35,737 bases of DNA from Clostridiales bacterium (GTDB lineage: Bacteria; Bacillota; Clostridia; Oscillospirales; Acutalibacteraceae). Under the pieces are notes generated by a model. That model was not told the DNA's origin and searched no databases. It saw only the letters and a list, made by a program, of their open reading frames with translations. The translations under genes and the position numbers were made by a program. The stretch lies in the NCBI GenBank assembly GCA_019415925.1, contig DXYG01000019.1, positions 1 through 35,737 of the forward strand, in the 5' to 3' direction. Positions 15,454-23,262 of the stretch are shown here, one piece after another; positions within the stretch are counted from its first letter, which is position 1, and every line of letters starts with the position of its first letter.

Positions 15454-15487
15454 AAGGTCGGGTAATTCACAATGGATACCCGACCTT
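15454..15487 (+). repeat. Dispersed hairpin repeat, copy B
   Basis: A 34-nt hairpin: AAGGTCGGGTA pairs with TACCCGACCTT round a 12-nt loop. Identical to 6071-6104 at 30 of 34 positions. The change at position 8 restores a G-C pair that is mismatched in copy A. Terminator-like, followed by ATTTTAT. Confidence 0.6.
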
Positions 15488-15524
15488 ATTTTATGCTGAA
15501 TTATGATAAACAGCGTTGTTTATC

Positions 15525-15552
15525 TTGAAAACTCCCTCAAAATATCTATAAT
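15525..15552 (+). promoter_or_regulatory. Predicted promoter of recQ
   Basis: TTGAAA (15525-15530), 16-nt spacer, TATAAT (15547-15552), 30 nt before the ATG. Confidence 0.55.
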
Positions 15553-15582
15553 AAAAATATAGAATAAATCAGGGGCAGAGTT

Positions 15583-17406
15583 ATGGATAAATTTGATGTT
15601 TTAAGCAAATACTTCGGATATTCCTCTTTCAGAAAAGGTCAGGAAGAAATGGTAGATTGCCTGTTGTCGGGCAGGGACGCTCTCGGCATAATGCCTACGG
15701 GTGCAGGCAAGTCAATATGCTATCAGGTGCCTGCGATTATGTTCAGCGGAATTACGATTGTTGTTTCTCCTTTGATTTCGCTTATGAAAGACCAAGTAAA
15801 CGCACTTGTTCAGCAAGGCGTGAAAGCGGCTTATATTAACAGCTCATTAACCGATACACAATATGACAAGGTGTTGAAAAATGCGGCTTTGGGAAACTAT
15901 AAAATAATTTATGTCGCACCCGAACGGCTGGATTCAGTCGGTTTCATTAATTTATGCAGAAGAATAAAAATTTCAATGGTAGCCGTTGACGAGTCGCATT
16001 GCGTTTCACAGTGGGGACAGGATTTCCGCCCGAGCTATCTTAACATAAATAAATTTATTTCTATGCTACCGAAACGTCCGATAATCGGAGCTTTTACGGC
16101 AACCGCTACTGATGAAGTCAAAAAGGATATTATAAATATTTTAAAGCTTAATAATCCTACCGTAGTGACAACGGGCTTTGACAGACCGAATCTGTTTTTC
16201 TCTGTATTAAGACCTGCGAAAAAGGACGATAAGCTTGTTGAGCTGTTAAGAGAACGCAAGGGAAAGTCGGGAATTATCTATTGCTCAACACGCAAAAAGG
16301 TGGAAAGCGTTTGCGATTTTCTTATTGAAAAAGGCTTTTCCGCCACACGCTATCATGCAGGCTTGAGCGACGAGGAGCGTGTTAAGAATCAAGACGATTT
16401 TGTCTATGACCGCAAACCGGTTATGGTTGCGACAAATGCGTTTGGAATGGGAATAGATAAATCGAATGTATCCTATGTTATCCACTACAATATGCCGAAA
16501 AATATTGAAAGCTATTATCAGGAGGCAGGCAGAGCAGGGCGTGACGGTCAGGAGGCGGATTGTATTCTGCTTTACGGAGCAGGAGATGTGCAGACCTGTC
16601 GATATTTTATCGAAAACACCGAGCCAAATCCGCAGCTTACACCCGAGCAGAACGAGATGTTCAGGCAGAGAGAGGAAGAACGCTTAAAGCATATGATTTT
16701 CTATTGCAGGACAAGCGACTGTCTGCGTGGATATATGCTGAAATATTTTGGCGATGAATCAGAGGAAAACTGCGGAAAATGCTCAAACTGTCTGACAAAA
16801 TTTGAAACAGAAGATGTTACGGTTGAAGCACAGAAAATCCTTTCCTGTATCATCAGAACAGGACAAAAATTCGGTGTAACAATGATAGTCGATGTTCTGC
16901 GAGGAAAGGCAAATGAAAGAATAACATATTTCGGACTTGATAAGCAATCCACCTTCGGAATAATGAAGGACTCAAAGCCAACAGAAATCAAATATATAAT
17001 TGAGGAACTGGAAGAACAGGGATATATCATATCAATAGGAGCAGGCAAGCCTATACTCAGAGTAACTGAAATGAGCTATCCCGTACTCAAAGGCAAAGCG
17101 AAAGTAAATGTCAAGAAAACTATCCGAATTAAATCCAAAGAGAAAACAGTTGAGGAAACAGTTGATATTCCGCTGTTTAATATTCTTAAGCAAATCAGAT
17201 ATGAGATTGCAAGCAAAAAGGGAGTTCCTGCATTCCTGATTTTTTCAGACGCATCACTTACAGATATGTGCAGAAAACTACCTGTAACACCCGAAGAATT
17301 CTTAACAGTCAACGGTGTAGGTGACAACAAGCTAAAGCAATACGGCAACCGTTTTATATCAGCAATCGCCGAGTATAAAGCCAGTCAGCTGTCAAGTTTT
17401 GTTTAA
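15583..17406 (+). CDS. recQ: RecQ family ATP-dependent DNA helicase
   Basis: A 607-residue 3'-5' DNA helicase acting in recombination and fork repair. Motif 0 FGYSSFRKGQEEM, Walker A MPTGAGKS (residues about 37-44), VDESHCVSQWGQDFRPSY (motif II plus the aromatic-rich loop), AFTATATDEV (motif III) and YYQEAGRAGRDG (motif VI) are all present. The RecQ-Ct zinc domain follows (CRTSDCLRGYML, then CGKCSNC). An HRDC domain closes the protein (FNILKQIRYEIASKKGVPAF, then FLTVNGVGDNKLKQYG). All motifs are intact and length is normal. Its site inside a defence-rich region, with its own promoter, may mean a second, accessory RecQ rather than the chromosomal housekeeping one. Confidence 0.95.
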   Translation: MDKFDVLSKYFGYSSFRKGQEEMVDCLLSGRDALGIMPTGAGKSICYQVPAIMFSGITIVVSPLISLMKDQVNALVQQGVKAAYINSSLTDTQYDKVLKNAALGNYKIIYVAPERLDSVGFINLCRRIKISMVAVDESHCVSQWGQDFRPSYLNINKFISMLPKRPIIGAFTATATDEVKKDIINILKLNNPTVVTTGFDRPNLFFSVLRPAKKDDKLVELLRERKGKSGIIYCSTRKKVESVCDFLIEKGFSATRYHAGLSDEERVKNQDDFVYDRKPVMVATNAFGMGIDKSNVSYVIHYNMPKNIESYYQEAGRAGRDGQEADCILLYGAGDVQTCRYFIENTEPNPQLTPEQNEMFRQREEERLKHMIFYCRTSDCLRGYMLKYFGDESEENCGKCSNCLTKFETEDVTVEAQKILSCIIRTGQKFGVTMIVDVLRGKANERITYFGLDKQSTFGIMKDSKPTEIKYIIEELEEQGYIISIGAGKPILRVTEMSYPVLKGKAKVNVKKTIRIKSKEKTVEETVDIPLFNILKQIRYEIASKKGVPAFLIFSDASLTDMCRKLPVTPEEFLTVNGVGDNKLKQYGNRFISAIAEYKASQLSSFV

Positions 17407-17424
17407 AGACTATCAGAGTTTCAA

Positions 17425-17460
17425 CCGCTGTGTCAATAGCGGCAACAAATAAATTTGTTG
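17425..17460 (+). terminator. Double hairpin after recQ
   Basis: CCGCT / AGCGG (17425-17442) is followed at once by the perfect 8-bp stem CAACAAAT / ATTTGTTG (17443-17460) with a 2-nt loop. A plausible recQ terminator, though the T-run is short. Confidence 0.45.
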
Positions 17461-17490
17461 TGGATTTATGTAAGATTTAGTGTAAAAGGA

Positions 17491-17520
17491 TTGATTGTTG
17501 TCAAAAAAGTGTGTTATAAT
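17491..17520 (+). promoter_or_regulatory. Predicted promoter of the BREX type 4-like operon
   Basis: TTGATT (17491-17496), 18-nt spacer, TATAAT (17515-17520). No other good promoter is seen before the first gene, which would give the transcript a leader of about 340 nt. Confidence 0.5.
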
Positions 17521-17542
17521 TAATCATATATATGCTTTAATG

Positions 17543-17760
17543 TTAAGGAGCTCGTTTTCTATATGCTGTCAGCACTTTCTACTTTGCCGATCCATGCTTA
17601 TCCCAAATTCAGGATAAGCAATCATTCACCGATCCCATCCTTTAGGAGGGAGAATACTTCTAACATGACAGCGTGAAAACGGTGTCGTTCTCTCATTTAG
17701 ACCATCAGAATTACGGCCAAGTTATTATCTTTGAAAACGATATTCCTGATGTTGATTAAA
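17543..17760 (+). ncRNA. Candidate structured leader RNA of the BREX operon
   Basis: Long-range pairing GCTGTCA (17565-17571) / TGACAGC (17666-17672), extended by wobble and A-T pairs, encloses a perfect 9-bp hairpin TGCTTATCC (17595-17603) / GGATAAGCA (17612-17620). An AGGAGGG lies inside the enclosed part. Downstream, ATCAGAAT (17704-17711) faces an imperfect inverted copy near 17744. No known riboswitch class is recognised. A short frame ending GQVIIFENDIPDVD at 17757-17759 looks like a protein C-terminus, so the second half may instead be a gene remnant. Confidence 0.35.
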
Positions 17761-17780
17761 ACACAAACATAATTCGATTT

Positions 17781-17817
17781 ATAAAAGACCCAACAACGGG
17801 TTGTGCAGGTCTTTTAT
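17781..17817 (+). terminator. Attenuator-like hairpin before the first BREX gene
   Basis: Perfect 10-bp outer stem ATAAAAGACC (17781-17790) / GGTCTTTTAT (17808-17817) with an inner CAAC/GTTG stem. It stands about 50 nt before the HTH gene, between the leader and the operon. A terminator or attenuator. Confidence 0.6.
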
Positions 17818-17865
17818 GCTAACCTTAATAGCTGTGAACACACATACTGATGATGGAGGTAAAAC

Positions 17866-18063
17866 ATGGTTGATATACAGAAGACAGAAAACTGGGTTTC
17901 GATGAAAGATATAACAAAGTATCTTGACGTAAGCCGTGAAACAGTACTTCAATGGATTAGTAATCGAAGTATGCCAGCGAGTAAGGTCGGGCGACTTTGG
18001 AAATTTAAAATATCGGAAGTTGACGAATGGATTCGTTCCAGAGGTGCTGCGGATAAATGCTGA
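17866..18063 (+). CDS. Excisionase-family helix-turn-helix protein (BREX operon first gene)
   Basis: A 65-residue DNA-binding protein with a MerR/excisionase-type winged helix (HTH_17): WVSMKDITKYLDVSRETVLQ is followed by the wing SNRSMPASKVGRLWKFKISEVDEWI. Length and motif fit small regulators placed first in Firmicutes restriction and BREX operons; excisionases share the fold. GGAGG stands 7 nt before the ATG. With the leader hairpin just upstream it is the likely regulator of the operon, but it could equally be left over from a mobile element; no integrase gene is present in the window. Confidence 0.8.
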   Translation: MVDIQKTENWVSMKDITKYLDVSRETVLQWISNRSMPASKVGRLWKFKISEVDEWIRSRGAADKC

Positions 18064-18127
18064 TTATGAATTATCGGGCATTAATTAATTCATAATGAAA
18101 TGTTGCAATATGGGAAGGAGGACGGCT

Positions 18128-20962
18128 ATGACACCTGGCAATAGACAACCCAAATGGGATATATATGAAGCTGTCATTCTTCTTGAAGGTTACCTTGAGA
18201 CACTTCAAGGGGAAGAGCCAAAGGTGCAAATAATAAAGCGCATTTCTACTGAGCTACGTAGAATGGCAGCTAATCGCGGACTTGATATTGATGACATTTA
18301 CAGAAATGAAAATGGCATATCTTTTCAGATGCAAAGCATGGATTCCGCATACCAAGGTAAAAAGATTTATGTTCCGGCAACGAGGTTGTTTGAGAAAGTG
18401 GTATTCCTGTATCGTAATGATACTGAGAGATATTTGAAGTTATTACAGGAGGCAAAAAGTATGGTAGCGGCCAAAAAGAATAATAAGGACGCTTTTATGG
18501 TGTGGGTCGCATCCGTTTTGCCTGCCAAGAGATGTAAGTGGATAGAGAAAAACATTCTGCGAGTAGAGCAATTTGCAATTGCTACAAAAATGATATCTGG
18601 GTCGATATTTGATATTACAGATATATCGAAATTGGAGGTTATTTATAAATCTGCTGGAAAGAACAAGGTCTTCCAGATTAAAAATAGAAAGCTCATCAAA
18701 AATATAAACGATGATTTCAATGTTTACATGCGGTATTGTTTGCAACTGCCGATTCAAACCGAGAAAAAAGAAGAAGCTTCGGCCTCTACAGAATCTTACA
18801 ACCTTGTAGCAGATGCATCGGCTGAGATGAAAGAAGTCTTGAACGTCGTTGATTTTGAAAGGATAGAATCCATGGCATTTACCAAGCCGAGAAGCATCAC
18901 TTTCTTTGGCAAAGAGCTCTCTATACCTTCTACATGGAAGGACGTTTATGTCAGTATAGTAGCTGTCCTATACAAGGACTATCCGGATGTGTTCAGCTCT
19001 CTTAGTTCTTTTCCAGGTAGCACGAGATTGGAATTCGGTAAAGCAAGCGACTTAGGTCATATGACATCGCCAAGAGAGATTGATGAAGAGCTTTGCATAG
19101 AAACCAATTTCAGTGCGACGGATTTTATCAAACGGATAAAAAAACTTCTTTTCATATGCGGTGTGGCTCACGATAGTCTCACAATTGTATATGAAAGAAG
19201 AATTGGAACGACTGCTTCAAATAGTACATCGTCGTTTAGTAGTACTGCCTGTGAAGCTGAATTCTATGCTTATCTGCAGAATACGGTGAAGCTTGCAGAC
19301 AGAACCTGTTCCTCTTATGTTTCTTCCATCAGAAGCGCTGAGCGCTATGCCACCAATAAAGGATATGAGTCGTGTTCATTATTTAGTGAAAATAAAGAAA
19401 CAACTATTGTAACGGCAACAGAATTGTACAGTGATTCAGATTTTATTAGATATAACGAACAGCAGCATAACCGTTTCAGCGCCGCTATTAACAAGCTGCT
19501 GGAATTCATTGGTGCGGAAATTCCGAAAAAAGCAATCGCGTCCCTTGGCAACAGCGGCAACAAGCAAACATCTGCTACAGCAGAAATCTTCGGACGAATC
19601 GTTACTGTGTTGAAGAAGCACTACGAATATGGCTTTAAATACGATTCGATCAGAGAACTCATGCGCTTCCGTCAGTTTGCGGAGGCAATGGAAATCTCTC
19701 TGCCAGAAGATGATGAACTGCTCAAAGCTGCTATTCTATCCTCTGGAACTGTAATTGATGACAAGGTCTATTGTAAGAACGATGACATGCCGCAGGAGCT
19801 CCAGTGTATTGTCGATGATGTTTTTTCTTCCGGCGCAGCCGTTATTTATTATGACAGCCTATTTGTAAACAAACAAGAATGGATGAATTCCTATGTGATT
19901 ACTTCTCCTGAAATGCTGAAGGAGTATTTGCAGAAAAACATCGCCGGATGTTCTTTCGCTAAAAAGTTTATGATCAAAGGAAGCAGGCTGCCCGAGAAGG
20001 AAGCTGTCACTGATGAAATAAAACGTGTTTGGGGAAACAACCAGTCTGTAAGTGTATACAGTCTTCATGATCGTCTGCCGTATATTCCGCTGAATAATAT
20101 TTGGCGCGTTATTTCAGGTAATGACCTTTTTGTACTTGTTTCCGAAGGAAAATACCTCTTCATTGACCGATTCTGCATTTCTGAGGATGAAGAGGCGGAC
20201 ATTCTTGACTTTGTGGATAATGCTTGTGAAGAGAACGGATTTGCATCTTTAAGCGATGTCCCTCTTGGCAGCATTGAGGAAGAAAACTATGAGTTGTCAC
20301 AGCTTACCATTTATAATGCTATATATAAAAAAGTGCTTTCTGGCAAATATCATTTGAACGGTAAGATTCTCACCAAAGAAAAATCTGAGCTTGATGCGGT
20401 TACGCTTCTAAAGAAGTATATCAAAGACAGAGATGAATGCACCTTTGATGAGGTTGCTGATAAGGTTGTTGAACTTACAGGCAGTACAAACCGGCAATAT
20501 GCTTTTCAGGCCCTTTATGATGACATGGTGCGGGTAGACAGAAACCGCTTTGTCGCAAACCGGCTTGTAAATTTTCCCGTGGATGAAATCGACACCGTGT
20601 TGTCTGGATTTATTGCTGACAATTTCAGAGCTATTCGGGATGTTACAACCTTTGCCATGTTCCCGATTTGCGGACAGAACTGGAATCATTATCTGCTGGA
20701 AAGCTACTGCTATAAGTACAGCAAAAAATACAGCCTTCATGTGATTCATTTTAACGATAAGAACGCAGGAATCATAGCGGAAAAGGATTTCAATAAAAAA
20801 TACAACGAAATGCTTGCCATTGCCATTGCGAGAACCGATGTGGAACTGGTGCCGGAGGTTATTGGACAGTATCTATTTAATACCGGATATATGGCAAAAA
20901 GCAAATATGCCAAGCTGGGAGAAATTGCACAGCGGGCTTCGGAACTACGAAAAGAGAGGTGA
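18128..20962 (+). CDS. Large protein of unknown function, BREX type 4 operon
   Basis: A 944-residue protein whose function I do not recognise. The N-terminal module (WDIYEAVILLEGYLETLQG, RISTELRRMAANRG, YRNENGISFQM) and a middle module (KPRSITFFGKELSIPSTW, then NFSATDFIKRIKKLLF) are of a kind seen in Firmicutes restriction-linked proteins. A further module near residue 390 (CEAEFYAYLQNTVKLADRT, then QHNRFSAAINKLLEFIG) resembles a recombinase core-binding helical bundle. The C-terminal 200 residues look like winged helices. No catalytic nuclease motif is obvious. ATG 18128 follows AAGGAGG. It ends 4 nt before brxP, so it is operonic; a target-recognition or effector role is a guess. Confidence 0.55.
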   Translation: MTPGNRQPKWDIYEAVILLEGYLETLQGEEPKVQIIKRISTELRRMAANRGLDIDDIYRNENGISFQMQSMDSAYQGKKIYVPATRLFEKVVFLYRNDTERYLKLLQEAKSMVAAKKNNKDAFMVWVASVLPAKRCKWIEKNILRVEQFAIATKMISGSIFDITDISKLEVIYKSAGKNKVFQIKNRKLIKNINDDFNVYMRYCLQLPIQTEKKEEASASTESYNLVADASAEMKEVLNVVDFERIESMAFTKPRSITFFGKELSIPSTWKDVYVSIVAVLYKDYPDVFSSLSSFPGSTRLEFGKASDLGHMTSPREIDEELCIETNFSATDFIKRIKKLLFICGVAHDSLTIVYERRIGTTASNSTSSFSSTACEAEFYAYLQNTVKLADRTCSSYVSSIRSAERYATNKGYESCSLFSENKETTIVTATELYSDSDFIRYNEQQHNRFSAAINKLLEFIGAEIPKKAIASLGNSGNKQTSATAEIFGRIVTVLKKHYEYGFKYDSIRELMRFRQFAEAMEISLPEDDELLKAAILSSGTVIDDKVYCKNDDMPQELQCIVDDVFSSGAAVIYYDSLFVNKQEWMNSYVITSPEMLKEYLQKNIAGCSFAKKFMIKGSRLPEKEAVTDEIKRVWGNNQSVSVYSLHDRLPYIPLNNIWRVISGNDLFVLVSEGKYLFIDRFCISEDEEADILDFVDNACEENGFASLSDVPLGSIEEENYELSQLTIYNAIYKKVLSGKYHLNGKILTKEKSELDAVTLLKKYIKDRDECTFDEVADKVVELTGSTNRQYAFQALYDDMVRVDRNRFVANRLVNFPVDEIDTVLSGFIADNFRAIRDVTTFAMFPICGQNWNHYLLESYCYKYSKKYSLHVIHFNDKNAGIIAEKDFNKKYNEMLAIAIARTDVELVPEVIGQYLFNTGYMAKSKYAKLGEIAQRASELRKER

Positions 20963-20966
20963 TAGT

Positions 20967-23261
20967 ATGTATTCCTACACATTTGATTCGAAGACCGGTG
21001 GAATCATACTGAATTCCACTCCTACGAATTTTTCCAAGGAGCCTCGCCCGGTTTATGCTGCGGAGATGGATATCCTTGGTTTTCATAAACACTGGGATTA
21101 CGACAAACAGAACGAAGTGCCCTACATGTGGGCAGAATCGAATATCTATTGGTACAGAGGTGTACAGATTGCCAAGACAAAGGGCGGTGATCTTTATACT
21201 GCGCCGGAGCTGATTATTGCGGATGACGCAAACGAAACAAATCCATATTGGAAACAAGGAACGAAGTTGATTCCTATGGATATAGAGGCAATGTGCACTC
21301 TCAACGAGGATTTACTGACAGTCATAGAGGATTCTACAGTTAAAAAAATTGTCAAGGAATATGAGAAATTTAAAGATAAGCTTGACATTTTCCATGTAGC
21401 CTTTTCCGGAGGCAAGGACAGCGCAGTGCTGTTGGATCTTGTGAAAAAGGCACTGCCAAAGGACAGTTTCGTAGTTATTTTCGGAGACACCGGCATGGAG
21501 TTTCCAGATACTTATGAAGCCGTGGAAGAGGCTAAAAAGCAGTGTGATAAGGACGGTATTCCCTTTTATATTGCTCGCTCTCACTTTGAACCGAAAGATT
21601 CATGGGAACTGTTCGGTCCGCCATCACGTACACTAAGATGGTGTTGTAGTGTACATAAAAGTACGCCACAGACATTAAAAATGCGAGAAATAACAGGAAA
21701 GAAAAATTATACAGGGCTTGATTATGTTGGTGTAAGGAGACACGAAAGTCTTGCTCGGAGCAAGTATGAATATGAAAATTATGGAAAAAAGCAAAAAGGT
21801 CAGCACAGTTTTAATCCTTTATTAGAGTGGACTTCAGCTGAAATATGGCTTTATATATATGCCAGAAAGCTGTTTATAAATAAAGCCTATACAAAAGGAA
21901 ATTCTCGTGCTGGTTGCTTGTTGTGCCCAATGTCGGGTGGATGTAGTGATTACATTCGCAGATATAACTACACGGATAAAATAGATGCATTTATTGATAT
22001 TATTAAACGAAAAAACAACTGGGACAGCTATAGCGAATCAGAACTTCACTCTTATGTTACTTCTGGTGGTTGGGATAACCGTAGAAGTGGCAGAGGAATA
22101 GCAGGAAATGTTTTGAAATACAAGGAAAAGACTAGTGCTGGAAAGATAGATATTGAGTTGATACATCCGAATTCTGATTGGAAAGAATGGATTAAGACGG
22201 CGGATATATCAACAATTCCGCTAAAGATAGAGGAAACAGCAAATGGTGCTGTATTTCAGATATCAGAGAAAGATGTTAAGGCACATCCGACAGCAGGGAA
22301 GATTATTAGGCAGTCACTTAAAAAGGCGGCCTATTGCGTAGGATGCAGAGTTTGTGAAACAAATTGCAAAGGTGGGCATATACATTTTGAAAATGGTAAA
22401 GTAACAATTTCAGATTGTATACAATGCCATGAATGTCACGATATTCCTGCAGGATGCCATGTTTACAATTCGTTGAAGATACCGCAAGGAGAAAAAAAGA
22501 TGAAGACTATAAACTGTTTCGATGACCATGCACCTAAACGTGACTGGCTTGTGTCATACTTTGATTTACAAGATGATTTTTTTACTGAGCATACTCTGGG
22601 ACCTAATATGTTCACTCATTTTAAGCGCTTCCTTCGTGATGCCCAACTTATCGAAAACAACAAATGTACGGATTTTTCTGCACTTATCTGCGACTTGGGA
22701 TGGGAGAGCGATACGGCGTTGGCTTTGATGCTGGTAAACCTCGCTTATGAAAATGCTCAATTTGAGTGGTATATCAATCAAATGGATATCGGATACTTTT
22801 ATGAGGCTGCACTGCTAAAAGAGAGATTACTGGCTGAAGATATTAAAGTCAAAGCGGCATATTCTGTTGTAAAGTCTTTCAAACGTATAGTTGGTACTCC
22901 TTTCGGAACAGTTTTGAACTTCGGCTATGTTACCGATGATAACTACATGGTGCGCACCAAGTGCTCCATCAGCGATACTCGCGTTGTACTGTATGCGTTA
23001 TATAAATTTGCCGAGAAGTGCAACTTGGATAAAGAGTTTCGTGTTTCCTATCTCTACGATGAATATGTGGAGCGGGACGGCGTCAGTCCGGTGCGTATTT
23101 TCGGGCTTTATGATGAAGAAGAGATGAAATCCATTTTGCTCGGTCTTTCTTCTGCATATCCAGAATTTATCAATGCTACATTTACAAATGATCTGCAAAC
23201 CATCACGCTAAGGGACAAGACCAGTTATGATGTTTTGAGTCTGTTTAAGGAGGGATTATAA
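20967..23261 (+). CDS. brxP: BrxP-like PAPS-reductase family protein fused to DUF4007-like domain
   Basis: A 764-residue fusion. Residues about 1-130 are a lead domain. An N-type PP-loop SGGKDS (147-152) then binds ATP, as in PAPS reductase and DndC, followed by FGDTGMEFPDT and cysteine-rich RWCCSVHKST and GCLLCPMSGGC. A ferredoxin-like segment carries Cys457, 460, 463, 467 and Cys484, 487, 490, 497, enough for two [4Fe-4S] clusters. From residue 512 (MKTINCFDDHAPKRDW) it is DUF4007-like. BrxP marks BREX type 4 and replaces the PglX methylase. DndC-like DNA sulfur insertion is inferred. ATG 20967 has AGAGGTG; an internal AAGGAG-ATG at 22486-22502 could give the last domain alone. Confidence 0.88.
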   Translation: MYSYTFDSKTGGIILNSTPTNFSKEPRPVYAAEMDILGFHKHWDYDKQNEVPYMWAESNIYWYRGVQIAKTKGGDLYTAPELIIADDANETNPYWKQGTKLIPMDIEAMCTLNEDLLTVIEDSTVKKIVKEYEKFKDKLDIFHVAFSGGKDSAVLLDLVKKALPKDSFVVIFGDTGMEFPDTYEAVEEAKKQCDKDGIPFYIARSHFEPKDSWELFGPPSRTLRWCCSVHKSTPQTLKMREITGKKNYTGLDYVGVRRHESLARSKYEYENYGKKQKGQHSFNPLLEWTSAEIWLYIYARKLFINKAYTKGNSRAGCLLCPMSGGCSDYIRRYNYTDKIDAFIDIIKRKNNWDSYSESELHSYVTSGGWDNRRSGRGIAGNVLKYKEKTSAGKIDIELIHPNSDWKEWIKTADISTIPLKIEETANGAVFQISEKDVKAHPTAGKIIRQSLKKAAYCVGCRVCETNCKGGHIHFENGKVTISDCIQCHECHDIPAGCHVYNSLKIPQGEKKMKTINCFDDHAPKRDWLVSYFDLQDDFFTEHTLGPNMFTHFKRFLRDAQLIENNKCTDFSALICDLGWESDTALALMLVNLAYENAQFEWYINQMDIGYFYEAALLKERLLAEDIKVKAAYSVVKSFKRIVGTPFGTVLNFGYVTDDNYMVRTKCSISDTRVVLYALYKFAEKCNLDKEFRVSYLYDEYVERDGVSPVRIFGLYDEEEMKSILLGLSSAYPEFINATFTNDLQTITLRDKTSYDVLSLFKEGL
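22486..22502 (+). promoter_or_regulatory. Internal ribosome binding site and start within brxP
   Basis: AAGGAG (22486-22491), 8-nt spacer and ATG (22500-22502), in frame with brxP at residue 512, exactly at the border between the Fe-S segment and the DUF4007-like domain. It could direct a separate 253-residue protein, or be a relic of two formerly separate genes. Confidence 0.45.
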
Positions 23262-23262
23262 G

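Noticed and set aside
13057..17450. 12-mer GCGGCAACAAAT at 13057-13068 and 17439-17450
   Set aside because: Too short to call a repeat. The copy after recQ is part of a hairpin, the other is not, and the surroundings do not match.
17563..17676. 37-codon ORF beginning ATG 17563 in the BREX leader
   Set aside because: Its sequence is explained by the hairpins, the ribosome site is too far upstream, and the composition is not protein-like. Left as RNA structure.
17866..18063. The small HTH as proof of an integrative element
   Set aside because: Excisionase-like HTH proteins also regulate restriction and BREX operons, and no integrase or relaxase lies in the window.
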